From assembly GCA_934394615.1 (NCBI GenBank), contig CAKRRJ010000019.1, positions 1 through 33,356 of the forward strand: DNA of 33,356 nucleotides. Reading direction: 5' to 3'. Both the position numbers and the translations under genes were made by a program. How positions within the stretch are numbered: the stretch's first letter is position 1; every line of letters starts with the position of its first letter. Below are positions 6,915 to 13,769 of this stretch, piece by piece. Origin of the DNA: an uncultured Lachnospiraceae bacterium. GTDB taxonomy: Bacteria > Bacillota > Clostridia > Lachnospirales > Lachnospiraceae. The notes below the pieces were generated by a model. The model was not told the origin of the DNA, ran no database searches, and was given only the letters and a program-made list of their open reading frames with translations.

Positions 6915-7658
6915 ATGGAACAGTATCAGAATCCTGCATCCCGCCGTTCCGCGCGCCATCGCAGGAAAAAGCAAAGCGAATGGCCGCACATTCTCTTATA
7001 TTATGTGCTTCCGTTCATCGTTTTTAACAGTATTTTATTTTTCTGCGTCACCACAAAACCAAAGCTGGATGTTGTGGTCGCGGACACGAACGACTATCTT
7101 TCCACCACAGTCACACTCACTGTAAAATCCTGGTTTCCGACCAAATCCGTCAGCATGACGCTGGACGGGGAACCGCTGGAACTGGAAAAGGGCAAACACC
7201 GCACCTACACGGCAACCGTTTACAAAAATGGTTCTGTGGAAACCTCCGTTGTCAACTTCAACGGCATGCCGGCCACCGTATTCGAACACGTCAATGTGCT
7301 CGACGATAATCCGCCGGAATTTGCCAGCACCAACATCGACAGCGGTGTCGTAACCCTGACCCTTGCCGACAGCCAGTCCGGCATCAACTTTGACTCCATT
7401 TACGCGCTGAACTCCGCCGGAGAGCGCGTGGAACCACTCAGCGTGGACCGTGCCTCCAACACCCTCTCTTACGAGATGGATCCGGCCGGACTGCATGTCT
7501 ACGCCCGCGATAAAGCAGATAACGAAGTACAGGGCACCTTCACTTCCCACAAGGAAGGCAGTGTCGAGACGCTCGAGGGCGGCGCTGTCGATACCGAAGA
7601 TGGCGGCGAGGCCGCTGCGGAGCCTGTCGTTGAGACTGAGACATCCGGATCGGTATAA
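6915..7658 (+). CDS. Membrane-anchored extracellular protein with Ig-like/bacterial Ig domains
   Basis: Product of 247 residues with no assigned function. A basic N-terminus (SRRSARHRRKK) precedes one membrane segment at about residues 27-47 (LLYYVLPFIVFNSILFFCV), so the rest is outside the cell. The outer part looks like two beta-sandwich modules of about 70-80 residues: TTVTLTVKSWFPTKSVSMTLDG with later VNFNGMPATVFEHVNVLDDN, then PPEFASTNIDSGVVTLTLAD with later AGLHVYARDKADNEVQGTF, the DKADN pattern being typical of bacterial Ig-like repeats. The C-terminus is a Glu/Gly/Ala-rich tail. AAAGGAG precedes the ATG at good spacing. It is one of the few plus-strand genes here, with its own promoter and a strong terminator shared with malQ. 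A surface or envelope-sensing role is a guess. Confidence 0.75.
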   Translation: MEQYQNPASRRSARHRRKKQSEWPHILLYYVLPFIVFNSILFFCVTTKPKLDVVVADTNDYLSTTVTLTVKSWFPTKSVSMTLDGEPLELEKGKHRTYTATVYKNGSVETSVVNFNGMPATVFEHVNVLDDNPPEFASTNIDSGVVTLTLADSQSGINFDSIYALNSAGERVEPLSVDRASNTLSYEMDPAGLHVYARDKADNEVQGTFTSHKEGSVETLEGGAVDTEDGGEAAAEPVVETETSGSV

Positions 7659-7670
7659 ATCTGATTCTAT

Positions 7671-7710
7671 AAAAAGATGGAACCACTATTTACAGCGGTT
7701 CCATCTTTTT
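7671..7710. terminator. Bidirectional terminator between the Ig-like gene and malQ
   Basis: A near-perfect inverted repeat, AAAAAGATGGAACC paired with GGTTCCATCTTTTT, encloses a short loop, with A- and T-tracts on opposite sides. It sits 12 bases after one stop codon and just before the other, as expected for convergent genes. Confidence 0.9.
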
Positions 7711-7716
7711 TCTTTC

Positions 7717-9246
7717 TTACTTTTTATTCTTTTTCGGCTTTTTCACACGCCCGTATGTCACAGCCATCTCCCGGCATTTTGCCAAAAGCTCCGGCGTTAA
7801 ATCATCTTTTTTCATGCGCCAGCGCCAGTTTTTCCCAAGTGTGGACGGCTCATTGATGCGCGCCCAGTTGCCCAGGCCCAGATAATCCTGTACCGGGATG
7901 ACCGCCAGCTTTGCCACGCTCGCAAGTGCCAGCCGGATATAATCCCAGTGGATCTCCCCCTGCGGTGTGTATGGATTTCCCGTATAGCGAATGGCAAATG
8001 CCTTTGCCTCCGGATCCAGACTGCGGTACCAGCCCTGCAGGGTCATATTATCGTGGGTTCCGGTGTAGACCACACAGTTTTTCGGATAACAGTGCGGCAG
8101 ATAGCTGCTCTCCCCGCTGGCATCAAAGGCAAACTCCAGAACTTTCATGCCCGGAAAACCAGTCTTCTTTACCAGTTCCAGCACGGATGGAGTCAGAAAG
8201 CCCAGATCTTCCGCAATGATCGGAAGCTTGCCAAAGCGTTTCTTCATTGCCTCAAACAGATCATACCCCGGTCCTTTCTCCCAGTGGCCAAACTCCGCGG
8301 TCTTGTCTCCCGCCGGAATGGAATAGTACTCATCAAAACCACGGAAATGATCGACCCGCACTACATCATACAGACGGAAGCTGTATTCCATGCGCGCAAG
8401 CCACCACGCATAGCCCGTTTTCTTATGCTGCTCCCAGCGGTACAGCGGATTGCCCCAGAGCTGGCCCGTTGCAGAAAAGGCATCCGGCGGACATCCGGCA
8501 ACCGCCTCCGGCTGTCCGTCTTTATCAAACTGAAACAGTTCCGGATGGGACCAGCTGTCCGCACTGTCCATGGCAACATAGATTGGAATATCGCCAATGA
8601 TCTTTACGCCCTTCTCATTCGCGTAAGATTTGAGTTTTGCCCACTGCTCCTGAAACTCATACTGCAGAAATTCATAAAACAGGATCTCATCCTCACACTG
8701 TTCCCGGTACGCCTTTACTGCGCCCGATTTTCTGGTCCGGATATCCTCATCCCATAACAGGAAGCTTTTTCCTCCAAAATGATTCTTGACTGCCATATAA
8801 AAGCAGTATTCGCGCGTATCCGGAGAGAGCGCATCCTCAAACAGCTCTCGCAGTTTCTTTTTGCTGCGCCCCTTTTGCTTCTGCGCGCCGCACCAGCGTT
8901 CAAACGCCTTTCTCAGCAGCGGGAATCGGTGAAAATACTGTTTTTCGTAATTGATATCCTGCGGATTATCCCCAAGATCTGCCGCGTCACATTCTTCCGT
9001 CGTGAGAAGCCCCCGCTCAATCAGGGATTCCAGATCTATAAAATACGGATTTCCAGCAAACGCGCTGAACGACTGGTACGGAGAATCCCCGTAGCCGGTC
9101 GGTCCCAGCGGAAGAATCTGCCAGTAACGCTGTCCCGCAGCCGCCAGCTGGTCCACAAACGTATAAGCCTCCTTTGAAAACGCTCCAATCCCATACTCCG
9201 ACGGCAAACTCGCCACCGGGAGCAGCATACCACATGCCCGTTTCAT
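7717..9246 (-). CDS. malQ: 4-alpha-glucanotransferase (amylomaltase)
   Basis: GH77 enzyme that transfers alpha-1,4-glucan segments between maltodextrins during maltose or glycogen metabolism; cytoplasmic. The 509 residues are a typical bacterial length. Catalytic residues can be placed: nucleophile Asp299 in RVDHFRGF, acid/base Glu346 in IIAEDLGF, and Asp399 in THDNMT. The N-terminus (LLPVASLPSEYGIGAFS and LGPTGYGDSPYQSFSAFAGNPYFIDL) is diagnostic for the family. The C-terminus is Lys-rich (KKPKKNKK). The ATG is preceded by AGGAGG. It is convergent with the Ig-like gene and shares its terminator. No other maltose or glycogen gene is nearby. Identification is firm. Confidence 0.97.
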   Translation of the reverse strand: MKRACGMLLPVASLPSEYGIGAFSKEAYTFVDQLAAAGQRYWQILPLGPTGYGDSPYQSFSAFAGNPYFIDLESLIERGLLTTEECDAADLGDNPQDINYEKQYFHRFPLLRKAFERWCGAQKQKGRSKKKLRELFEDALSPDTREYCFYMAVKNHFGGKSFLLWDEDIRTRKSGAVKAYREQCEDEILFYEFLQYEFQEQWAKLKSYANEKGVKIIGDIPIYVAMDSADSWSHPELFQFDKDGQPEAVAGCPPDAFSATGQLWGNPLYRWEQHKKTGYAWWLARMEYSFRLYDVVRVDHFRGFDEYYSIPAGDKTAEFGHWEKGPGYDLFEAMKKRFGKLPIIAEDLGFLTPSVLELVKKTGFPGMKVLEFAFDASGESSYLPHCYPKNCVVYTGTHDNMTLQGWYRSLDPEAKAFAIRYTGNPYTPQGEIHWDYIRLALASVAKLAVIPVQDYLGLGNWARINEPSTLGKNWRWRMKKDDLTPELLAKCREMAVTYGRVKKPKKNKK

Positions 9247-9370
9247 AATCCCATCCTCCTATTTTGTATATAAATGTACGCCCGAAGCCCCTCCTGCATC
9301 TGTCCTTGCGGCCAGTTTTCCGCCAGTCATGTACAAAAAGATTCCGAGAGCACACTGCAATCCCAGCTGC

Positions 9371-10696
9371 TTACACCTGCCGCACCCGTCCGGAAAAGCC
9401 CCGGAATCTCCACACAAACAGCACCAGACGAAAGAGCCAGTCCACAAACATGGCATACCAGACACCCAGCACGCCCATATGCAGTCCTTTTACAAATACA
9501 TATCCAAGTCCGATGCGGAATGCCCACATCGAAAAAACAGAAACCATCATGGTGAACTTCGCGTCCATTCCGGCACGCAGGGTATTTGGCAGCGCAAATG
9601 CCAGCGGCCACAGGATCATTCCGCAGGAATGCGCCAGAAGAAGGCTCTGCGCCATTCCTGATGCCTCCGGCGACAGGTTATAAATTCCCACAATGCTGCT
9701 GCGCCCAAGAACCATAGCCGCGCAGATAATAAATACCAGTCCATAGTTCAGAAGGATCACCTTTCGTGTATACGCCTTTGCCTGTTCCGGTTCCCCGGCA
9801 CCCACACACTGTCCGACAATGGTGATGAGTCCCAGTCCAAGCGCAACACCCGGAAGATACTGGAACGTTACCAGATTGCACGCCACCGCATAGCCTGCGA
9901 TGGAAGCCGTGCCAAGCGTTGATACCAGACTCTGCAGCGCAATCTTTCCGAACTGGAACATGCCGTTTTCCAGACCGCTCGGAATACCGACTGCCAGGAT
10001 GCGGCGGATCATATCCGGCTGCGGAACAAGCTGTGCCAGATCGTTTACACGGATCTGATTCTTCGGATTTTTCACCAGAATTACCATAGTAACCGCCGCA
10101 AACATGCGGGATACGAGAGTCGGGATCGCCACACCTTCAACACCCATGTGAAGCCCAAACACGCAGAGTGCGTTTCCTGCCACATTGATGGCGTTCATCG
10201 CCAGTGACACCTTCATGGAAACCTTGGAATTTCCCATAGACCGGAACAGCGCCGCTCCGGAATTGTAAAGCGCCAGGAACGGATACGACATTGCCGTAAA
10301 CCAGAAGTAAGTCACTGCGTTATTCATGACCGAATCTTCCACCGAACCAAAAATAAGTCCAAGCAGACGCCGGTTTCCAAGAAACGCGATCGACGCGATG
10401 ATAAGTGACAGAGCCGCTGTAATAAGCACCAGCTGGCCCGCTGCCCTGCACGCCTGCTCCGGCCGCTTCTTTCCAATGTACTGCGAGCACACAACCGCGC
10501 CGCCGGTCGCCATTGCCGATAACACCTGGATGACCAGAATGCTGATGGAATCCACCAGAGCCACACCGGATACCGCTGTCTCACCAACCGCGGCCACCAT
10601 CACAACATCTGCCATTCCGACTAAAACAGCCAGAAGCTGCTCGACCAGAAGCGGGCCAAACAGGCGAATCAGGTCTTTCCGTGAAAACATTCCCAT
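9371..10696 (-). CDS. MATE family efflux transporter
   Basis: Multidrug and toxic-compound extrusion family: a 12-helix secondary transporter that exports cationic or other small compounds using a Na+ or H+ gradient. The 441-residue product has two homologous halves of six membrane segments and the family's early motif (LFGPLLVEQLLAVLVGMADVV, then GETAVSGVALVDS). No signal peptide. Start choice: an in-frame ATG at 10738 has no ribosome binding site and lies only about ten bases after a TATAAT box, whereas the ATG at 10696 (MGMFSRKDLIRL) follows GAGGG at good spacing, so 10696 is preferred. It could be co-transcribed with malQ, 124 bases downstream, though no functional link is evident. The exported substrate cannot be told from sequence. 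Confidence 0.92.
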   Translation of the reverse strand: MGMFSRKDLIRLFGPLLVEQLLAVLVGMADVVMVAAVGETAVSGVALVDSISILVIQVLSAMATGGAVVCSQYIGKKRPEQACRAAGQLVLITAALSLIIASIAFLGNRRLLGLIFGSVEDSVMNNAVTYFWFTAMSYPFLALYNSGAALFRSMGNSKVSMKVSLAMNAINVAGNALCVFGLHMGVEGVAIPTLVSRMFAAVTMVILVKNPKNQIRVNDLAQLVPQPDMIRRILAVGIPSGLENGMFQFGKIALQSLVSTLGTASIAGYAVACNLVTFQYLPGVALGLGLITIVGQCVGAGEPEQAKAYTRKVILLNYGLVFIICAAMVLGRSSIVGIYNLSPEASGMAQSLLLAHSCGMILWPLAFALPNTLRAGMDAKFTMMVSVFSMWAFRIGLGYVFVKGLHMGVLGVWYAMFVDWLFRLVLFVWRFRGFSGRVRQV

Positions 10697-10754
10697 TGTT
10701 TTTCCCTCGTATTTTCCTTTTTCTTCGTTATTGTACATATTTTCTCAACTAGAT

Positions 10755-10760
10755 ATTATA
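10755..10760 (-). promoter_or_regulatory. -10 box upstream of the MATE gene
   Basis: Minus-strand TATAAT, a perfect -10, with only a weak -35 at the right distance (TGAAAG at 10778-10783). It supports the downstream ATG at 10696 as the true start. Confidence 0.4.
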
Positions 10761-10827
10761 TAGAAGAAATCTATGCACTTTCATAAACTTAACTATACTT
10801 ATTTTGCCGGAAATTTACAAGTATTAC

Positions 10828-10856
10828 TTTTCAGAACGCAGATTCTAAGCTATACT
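10828..10856 (+). promoter_or_regulatory. Promoter of the 76-residue protein gene
   Basis: TTTTCA (10828-10833) and TATACT (10851-10856) with a 17-base spacer, leaving an 80-90 base leader before the start at 10943. The leader holds a small hairpin GGAAA/TTTCC. Confidence 0.5.
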
Positions 10857-10942
10857 ATAGCATGTTTGGAAAAAAACATTTCCAGGCAGATATTCAAAAT
10901 GCCGCCTGACAAAAGATATTCACAGAAAGAAAGTGAGACATT

Positions 10943-11173
10943 ATGATCAATCCAATGAAACTAATGAAAATAAAAAATGCCTGGTCCCGCTTTGCGGCCC
11001 ATCATCCGAAATTTCCGCTCTTTTTAAATGCAATCGTAAAGAAAGGCATTCAGGAAGGAACCGTTTTTGAATTTAAAGTAACCTCCCCGGACGGCCAGGA
11101 ACTTGTAACCAATATGCGCCTCAGCACAGAGGACATCGAACTCTGGAAAGAACTCTCCGAAGCCATGCGTTAA
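10943..11173 (+). CDS. Small conserved-looking protein of unknown function
   Basis: A 76-residue protein beginning MINPMKLMKIKNAWSRFAAHHPKF. It has no membrane segment or signal peptide. The first half is basic with a possible helix; the second half (GTVFEFKVTSPDGQELVTNMRLSTEDIELWKEL) looks like a short beta-hairpin followed by an acidic helix. It is supported as a gene by an upstream promoter, an AAAGTGAG ribosome binding site, and coding-like composition. I do not recognise the family with certainty; similar small proteins occur in Lachnospiraceae but that is from general memory. A long hairpin overlaps its stop codon, and a VanZ-like gene follows 54 bases later, likely on the same transcript. 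Confidence 0.7.
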   Translation: MINPMKLMKIKNAWSRFAAHHPKFPLFLNAIVKKGIQEGTVFEFKVTSPDGQELVTNMRLSTEDIELWKELSEAMR

Positions 11174-11192
11174 GCGTGGTTACGGAGAGTTC
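11150..11192 (+). promoter_or_regulatory. Long hairpin spanning the stop codon of the 76-residue gene
   Basis: GAACTCTCCG (11150-11159) pairs perfectly with CGGAGAGTTC (11183-11192). Inside, after a two-base internal loop, a seven-base pair stem (with G-U pairs) closes a GTTAA loop that contains part of the TAA stop. No U-tract follows, so it is not a standard terminator; it could set the ratio of this gene to the VanZ-like gene. Confidence 0.55.
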
Positions 11193-11227
11193 TCTCGAAT
11201 CCGAAGTAAAGTGAGGTTTTCCAAGTT

Positions 11228-11803
11228 ATGCCTGCAGCACAAACGAAACAGACGCGCCAAAGACGCGTCCGCAGCATTCCCCGCAAGTGCCTGGCGATGG
11301 TTCCTGCCATCGCCATTGCAGTTGCTATATTCTGTTTTTCCAACCAGCCCGCCGCTGAATCTACCCGGATGAGCGACGGCGTTACACAGCTTCTTTTAAA
11401 AATTGCCGGATATCTCGGACTTCTGAACTTTCAGTCCGTCGATGTTCCCGCTATCTGTGCGCTGCTCAGCACGCCGGTGCGCAAATGTGCCCACATGACC
11501 GAATATCTGTGTTTTTATCTTTCCCTGGTATTCGGCCTGCACGCATGGAATCTGCGCGGAAAGCGCCTGCTGACTGCCGCGCTGCTCCTCACATTCTGCT
11601 ACGCCTGCACCGATGAATTTCATCAGCTTTTTGTTCCCGGCCGCGCCGGACGCTTTACCGATGTGCTGATCGACTGCACCGGAGCTGCCGCAGTACGTTT
11701 TCTGATTCCCCGGACCGCCTGGTTTTCAGCACATTCCCAGGCATTGCAGAATCTGGATAAGCAAAATACATTCCCCCCGGATACCGATTTCTTACATAAA
11801 TGA
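11228..11803 (+). CDS. VanZ-like family membrane protein
   Basis: Small integral membrane protein of the VanZ-like family, named after the teicoplanin-resistance accessory protein; the biochemical activity of the family is poorly known. The 191 residues show a basic N-terminus, then about four membrane segments. Family marks are the sequence FCFSNQPAAESTRMSDG near the first segment, a conserved His/Glu region (RKCAHMTEYLCFYLSL), and the signature ACTDEFHQLFVPGRAGRFTDVLIDCTGAAAV. The ribosome binding site (GTGAGG) is spaced a little far from the ATG. Its stop codon overlaps the convergent Nudix gene by 12 bases. No vancomycin-resistance genes are nearby, so a resistance role should not be assumed. 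Confidence 0.85.
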   Translation: MPAAQTKQTRQRRVRSIPRKCLAMVPAIAIAVAIFCFSNQPAAESTRMSDGVTQLLLKIAGYLGLLNFQSVDVPAICALLSTPVRKCAHMTEYLCFYLSLVFGLHAWNLRGKRLLTAALLLTFCYACTDEFHQLFVPGRAGRFTDVLIDCTGAAAVRFLIPRTAWFSAHSQALQNLDKQNTFPPDTDFLHK

Positions 11804-12409
11804 CCGTTTTTGAAACGCAGCCAGCCGCATTGCTGCATAAGCAAGAATCAGGTCATGATCGAAGGCCAGCTTCGTCTCTTCTTCCTCCAAAACAAGCTCT
11901 GGCGTAAAACGGCCCGGAAGCTTCTCTTCCCGGAAGGGAATGCAGATCGTTCCCCCGCTTCCACGCAGTTCCAGCCTCCAGCGGAGCGGTTCCTGTTCTT
12001 CCAAATGAACCCGGAACCACTCCGCTGTTTTTGCATCGTCCCCTGCCTTCACGGTAATCTCGTTCTTTTCCACCAAAGCCAGATACGCACAGGTAATAAC
12101 CCAGCGCCTCGGATCGCGCCCTGGTGTGCTGAATGTGCGAAGCTGCTCCAGACATCCGCAGTCCACCCCCGTCTCCTCCTTCAGTTCCCGCGCTGCGGCA
12201 TCGTTCACCGACTCATCCGGATTCACAAACCCGCCCGGAAGCGCGTACTGGTTCTGAAACGGCGGTCTTCCCCGCCGGATCAGAAGAACCTCCGGATCAT
12301 CCTCTCCATTCTGTGCAAAAATAACCATATCCGCAGTCACAGAAGGTTTTGCGTACTTTGAGTCATCGTATTTCTTTACAAATTCCTGGTCTTCCTTTGA
12401 CAGTTTCAT
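11792..12409 (-). CDS. Nudix hydrolase
   Basis: Hydrolyses a nucleoside diphosphate linked to another group; the exact substrate is unknown. The 205-residue protein has an intact Nudix box starting at Gly60, with Glu66, Arg74-Glu75, Glu78-Glu79 and Gly81 all in place. The N-terminal layout (KYAKPSVTADMVIF, then LLIRRGRPPFQNQYALPGGF) is like the COG1051 ADP-ribose pyrophosphatase and NrtR-related group; there is no C-terminal winged-helix domain long enough to call it NrtR with confidence. Its ATG overlaps the stop codon of the next Nudix gene upstream by four bases (ATGA), so the two are translationally coupled. It is convergent with, and overlaps, the VanZ-like gene. Confidence 0.88.
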   Translation of the reverse strand: MKLSKEDQEFVKKYDDSKYAKPSVTADMVIFAQNGEDDPEVLLIRRGRPPFQNQYALPGGFVNPDESVNDAAARELKEETGVDCGCLEQLRTFSTPGRDPRRWVITCAYLALVEKNEITVKAGDDAKTAEWFRVHLEEQEPLRWRLELRGSGGTICIPFREEKLPGRFTPELVLEEEETKLAFDHDLILAYAAMRLAAFQKRSFM

Positions 12410-12972
12410 TCCCGATCCCTTCTTTCCAGTTCTTCCAGCGCGCGGTACAGAGCCGCCACATGGACCGACTGCTCAAATACACCATCCCGAATTGCCTTTC
12501 GCACATCGCCAAGATCCATGTATTCCACTGCTACATCTTCCATTTCATCCAGATGCTGCCCTGCCACCAGCTCTACATCCGTGGCCAGATAACAATGCGC
12601 ATAAGCACTGGAATTTGCCGCATTCGGAGCCGTTTTCAAAAGGAAGCGGATATTACCTGCCCGAAAGCCTGTCTCCTCCAGCAGTTCCCGCGCCGCTGCC
12701 ACCTTTGGATCTTCACCTTTTTCAATGCAGCCCGCCGGAAGCTCCAGAAGCACCTTCTCCACACCATGCCGGTACTGACGCACCAGAACCAGACGCTCAT
12801 CTTTTGTCACTGCCACGACCACTGCAAAATCCGGGTCTCTCCGGATATAAAAAGGCTCAATGATCCTGCCATCCGGAAGTTCACACTTCGATGCCTCCAG
12901 CTGGACCCAGGTATCCTTAAATACAATGTCGCGTTTTAATACTTTCCAGGCCATATCACGTTTTTCGGCCAT
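12406..12972 (-). CDS. Nudix hydrolase, ADP-ribose pyrophosphatase type
   Basis: Probable ADP-sugar hydrolase giving AMP plus ribose-5-phosphate from ADP-ribose, close to the NudF group. In 188 residues the Nudix box begins at Gly81 (LPAGCIEKGE), with Glu87, Arg95-Glu96, Glu99-Glu100 and Gly102 intact. The preceding AVVVAVTKDERLVLVRQYRHGVEKVLLELPAG is the usual NudF-type approach strand. Start choice: a TTG start six codons upstream would place the GGGGAGGTG ribosome binding site inside the gene, so the ATG at 12972 is used. A strong promoter lies just upstream, and the second Nudix gene overlaps its end. The gene family is common housekeeping; its position next to a TIR-like gene is noted as a finding. 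Confidence 0.9.
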   Translation of the reverse strand: MAEKRDMAWKVLKRDIVFKDTWVQLEASKCELPDGRIIEPFYIRRDPDFAVVVAVTKDERLVLVRQYRHGVEKVLLELPAGCIEKGEDPKVAAARELLEETGFRAGNIRFLLKTAPNAANSSAYAHCYLATDVELVAGQHLDEMEDVAVEYMDLGDVRKAIRDGVFEQSVHVAALYRALEELERRDRE

Positions 12973-13002
12973 AACCGCACCTCCCCTCAACTCGTTACTC
13001 TC

Positions 13003-13031
13003 ATTATACTGATATTGCAGAAGAGGTGCAA
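13003..13031 (-). promoter_or_regulatory. Promoter of the Nudix gene pair
   Basis: Minus-strand TTGCAC (13026-13031) and a perfect TATAAT (13003-13008) separated by 17 bases. It lies about 20 bases after the stop of the TIR-like gene, so the Nudix pair can be transcribed separately from it. Confidence 0.75.
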
Positions 13032-13052
13032 GAAATGAATGAACGACTCCTT

Positions 13053-13463
13053 TTACAAGGAATACTCCTGAATTGCCGCCACAATGCTGTTATTCTGCCA
13101 TTTTGCCATGGCACGGCAGTTGATCTGCATCCGCTTGGGTATCGGTGCATTGTCCCGCGACCTTACCCCTACAATTGGCTTGTGCAACTCATTGGCCATA
13201 TCGATTGCAAGATCGATCCATTCCTGGTATCCTTCGTACATTTCCGCAAAAAGCACCACACAGTTGCACTGCTCGATCCGATGATGCAAAAGCAGCTTGC
13301 GCCTTTTTAAATCCAGCCGTTCCAACGCATCATTGTATGTCACCGAGTCATCCGTCCACTTAAAATAGTTCGTGGTATTTAACCACTCGCATACGGTCTC
13401 ATAAGTATCACGGTAATCGCGCGAACGGCTGATCACCAGGTGTCTGTCTTTCAATAATGGCAT
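13053..13463 (-). CDS. TIR-like domain protein, ThsB/DUF1863 (MTH538) type, orphan
   Basis: Stand-alone 136-residue TIR-like protein of the group that includes the Thoeris sensor ThsB, which makes a cyclic ADP-ribose signal from NAD+ upon phage infection. Visible landmarks: the first strand HLVISRSRDY (8-17), the segment YFKWTDDSV (33-41), the helix and strand IEQCNCVVLFAEMY (63-76), GYQEWIDLAIDMANELHKPIVGV (split as Trp82, Ile87, Ala90, Pro96-Val100), the basic PIPKRMQ (107-113), and WQNNSIVAAI near the end. In most relatives the helix after the conserved Trp carries a Glu (pattern W-I-x-x-E-I); here Ala86 occupies that place, so NADase activity is doubtful. No ThsA (SIR2/SLOG) partner is in the window. 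The ATG at 13463 has a poor GGGGG-type ribosome binding site. A nucleotide-binding or structural role is possible. Confidence 0.75.
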   Translation of the reverse strand: MPLLKDRHLVISRSRDYRDTYETVCEWLNTTNYFKWTDDSVTYNDALERLDLKRRKLLLHHRIEQCNCVVLFAEMYEGYQEWIDLAIDMANELHKPIVGVRSRDNAPIPKRMQINCRAMAKWQNNSIVAAIQEYSL

Positions 13464-13769
13464 CTCAATCCCCCCAATTTGCCAGACATCCCCATAGAAT
13501 TTCTTCGTGCCTGTTTTTGCGGGAAGACATTTGCCTGCAGAAGAATATCCGCAAAGGCAGGTGGGGAGAAACTCCAGAAATATGTCTAAAAAGAGGGCTG
13601 CTGCAAAATGGAACGTTCCTGCTTTCGTATGTCATTATTGTACACAGAAAGTGGTCAGTTCATTTTGCGGCAGCCCCTGTCTTCATGTGATGCCTTTATT
13701 CTACTGTACTTTTTTGCAGGACAACACCCTGCTGTCAGCTTTCAACGCTATTTGTCACCTTTTGATTTT
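13464..13769. other. Intergenic region between response regulator and TIR-like gene
   Basis: This 306-base gap has no credible gene. Its main content is the long IS-end-like hairpin at 13595-13676, which also serves as a terminator for the response regulator. No consensus promoter for the TIR-like gene was found between that hairpin and its start. Confidence 0.6.
13587..13676 (-). terminator. Terminator made from a long IS-end/MITE-like hairpin
   Basis: GGGCTGCTGCAAAATG (13595-13610) pairs with CATTTTGCGGCAGCCC (13661-13676), one mismatch in 16, with partial pairing continuing inward. On the minus strand it is followed by CTCTTTTTAG, a good U-tract, 94 bases after the response regulator stop. 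The arm sequence is like the terminal repeats of transposable elements (GGGCTGTCGCAAAAT type) common in Clostridia. Confidence 0.7.

Noticed and set aside
7948..8757. A 269-codon plus-strand open frame inside malQ
   Set aside because: Antisense to a gene with all three catalytic acids in place; no family features or ribosome binding site.
11228..11803. Glycopeptide resistance role for the VanZ-like gene
   Set aside because: No vanH/A/X/Y/S/R genes are nearby; VanZ-like proteins are widespread and mostly unrelated to resistance.
13053..13463. A complete Thoeris defence system
   Set aside because: Only a ThsB-like protein is present. No ThsA with SIR2, TPR or SLOG domain lies within the window, and the expected catalytic Glu seems absent.
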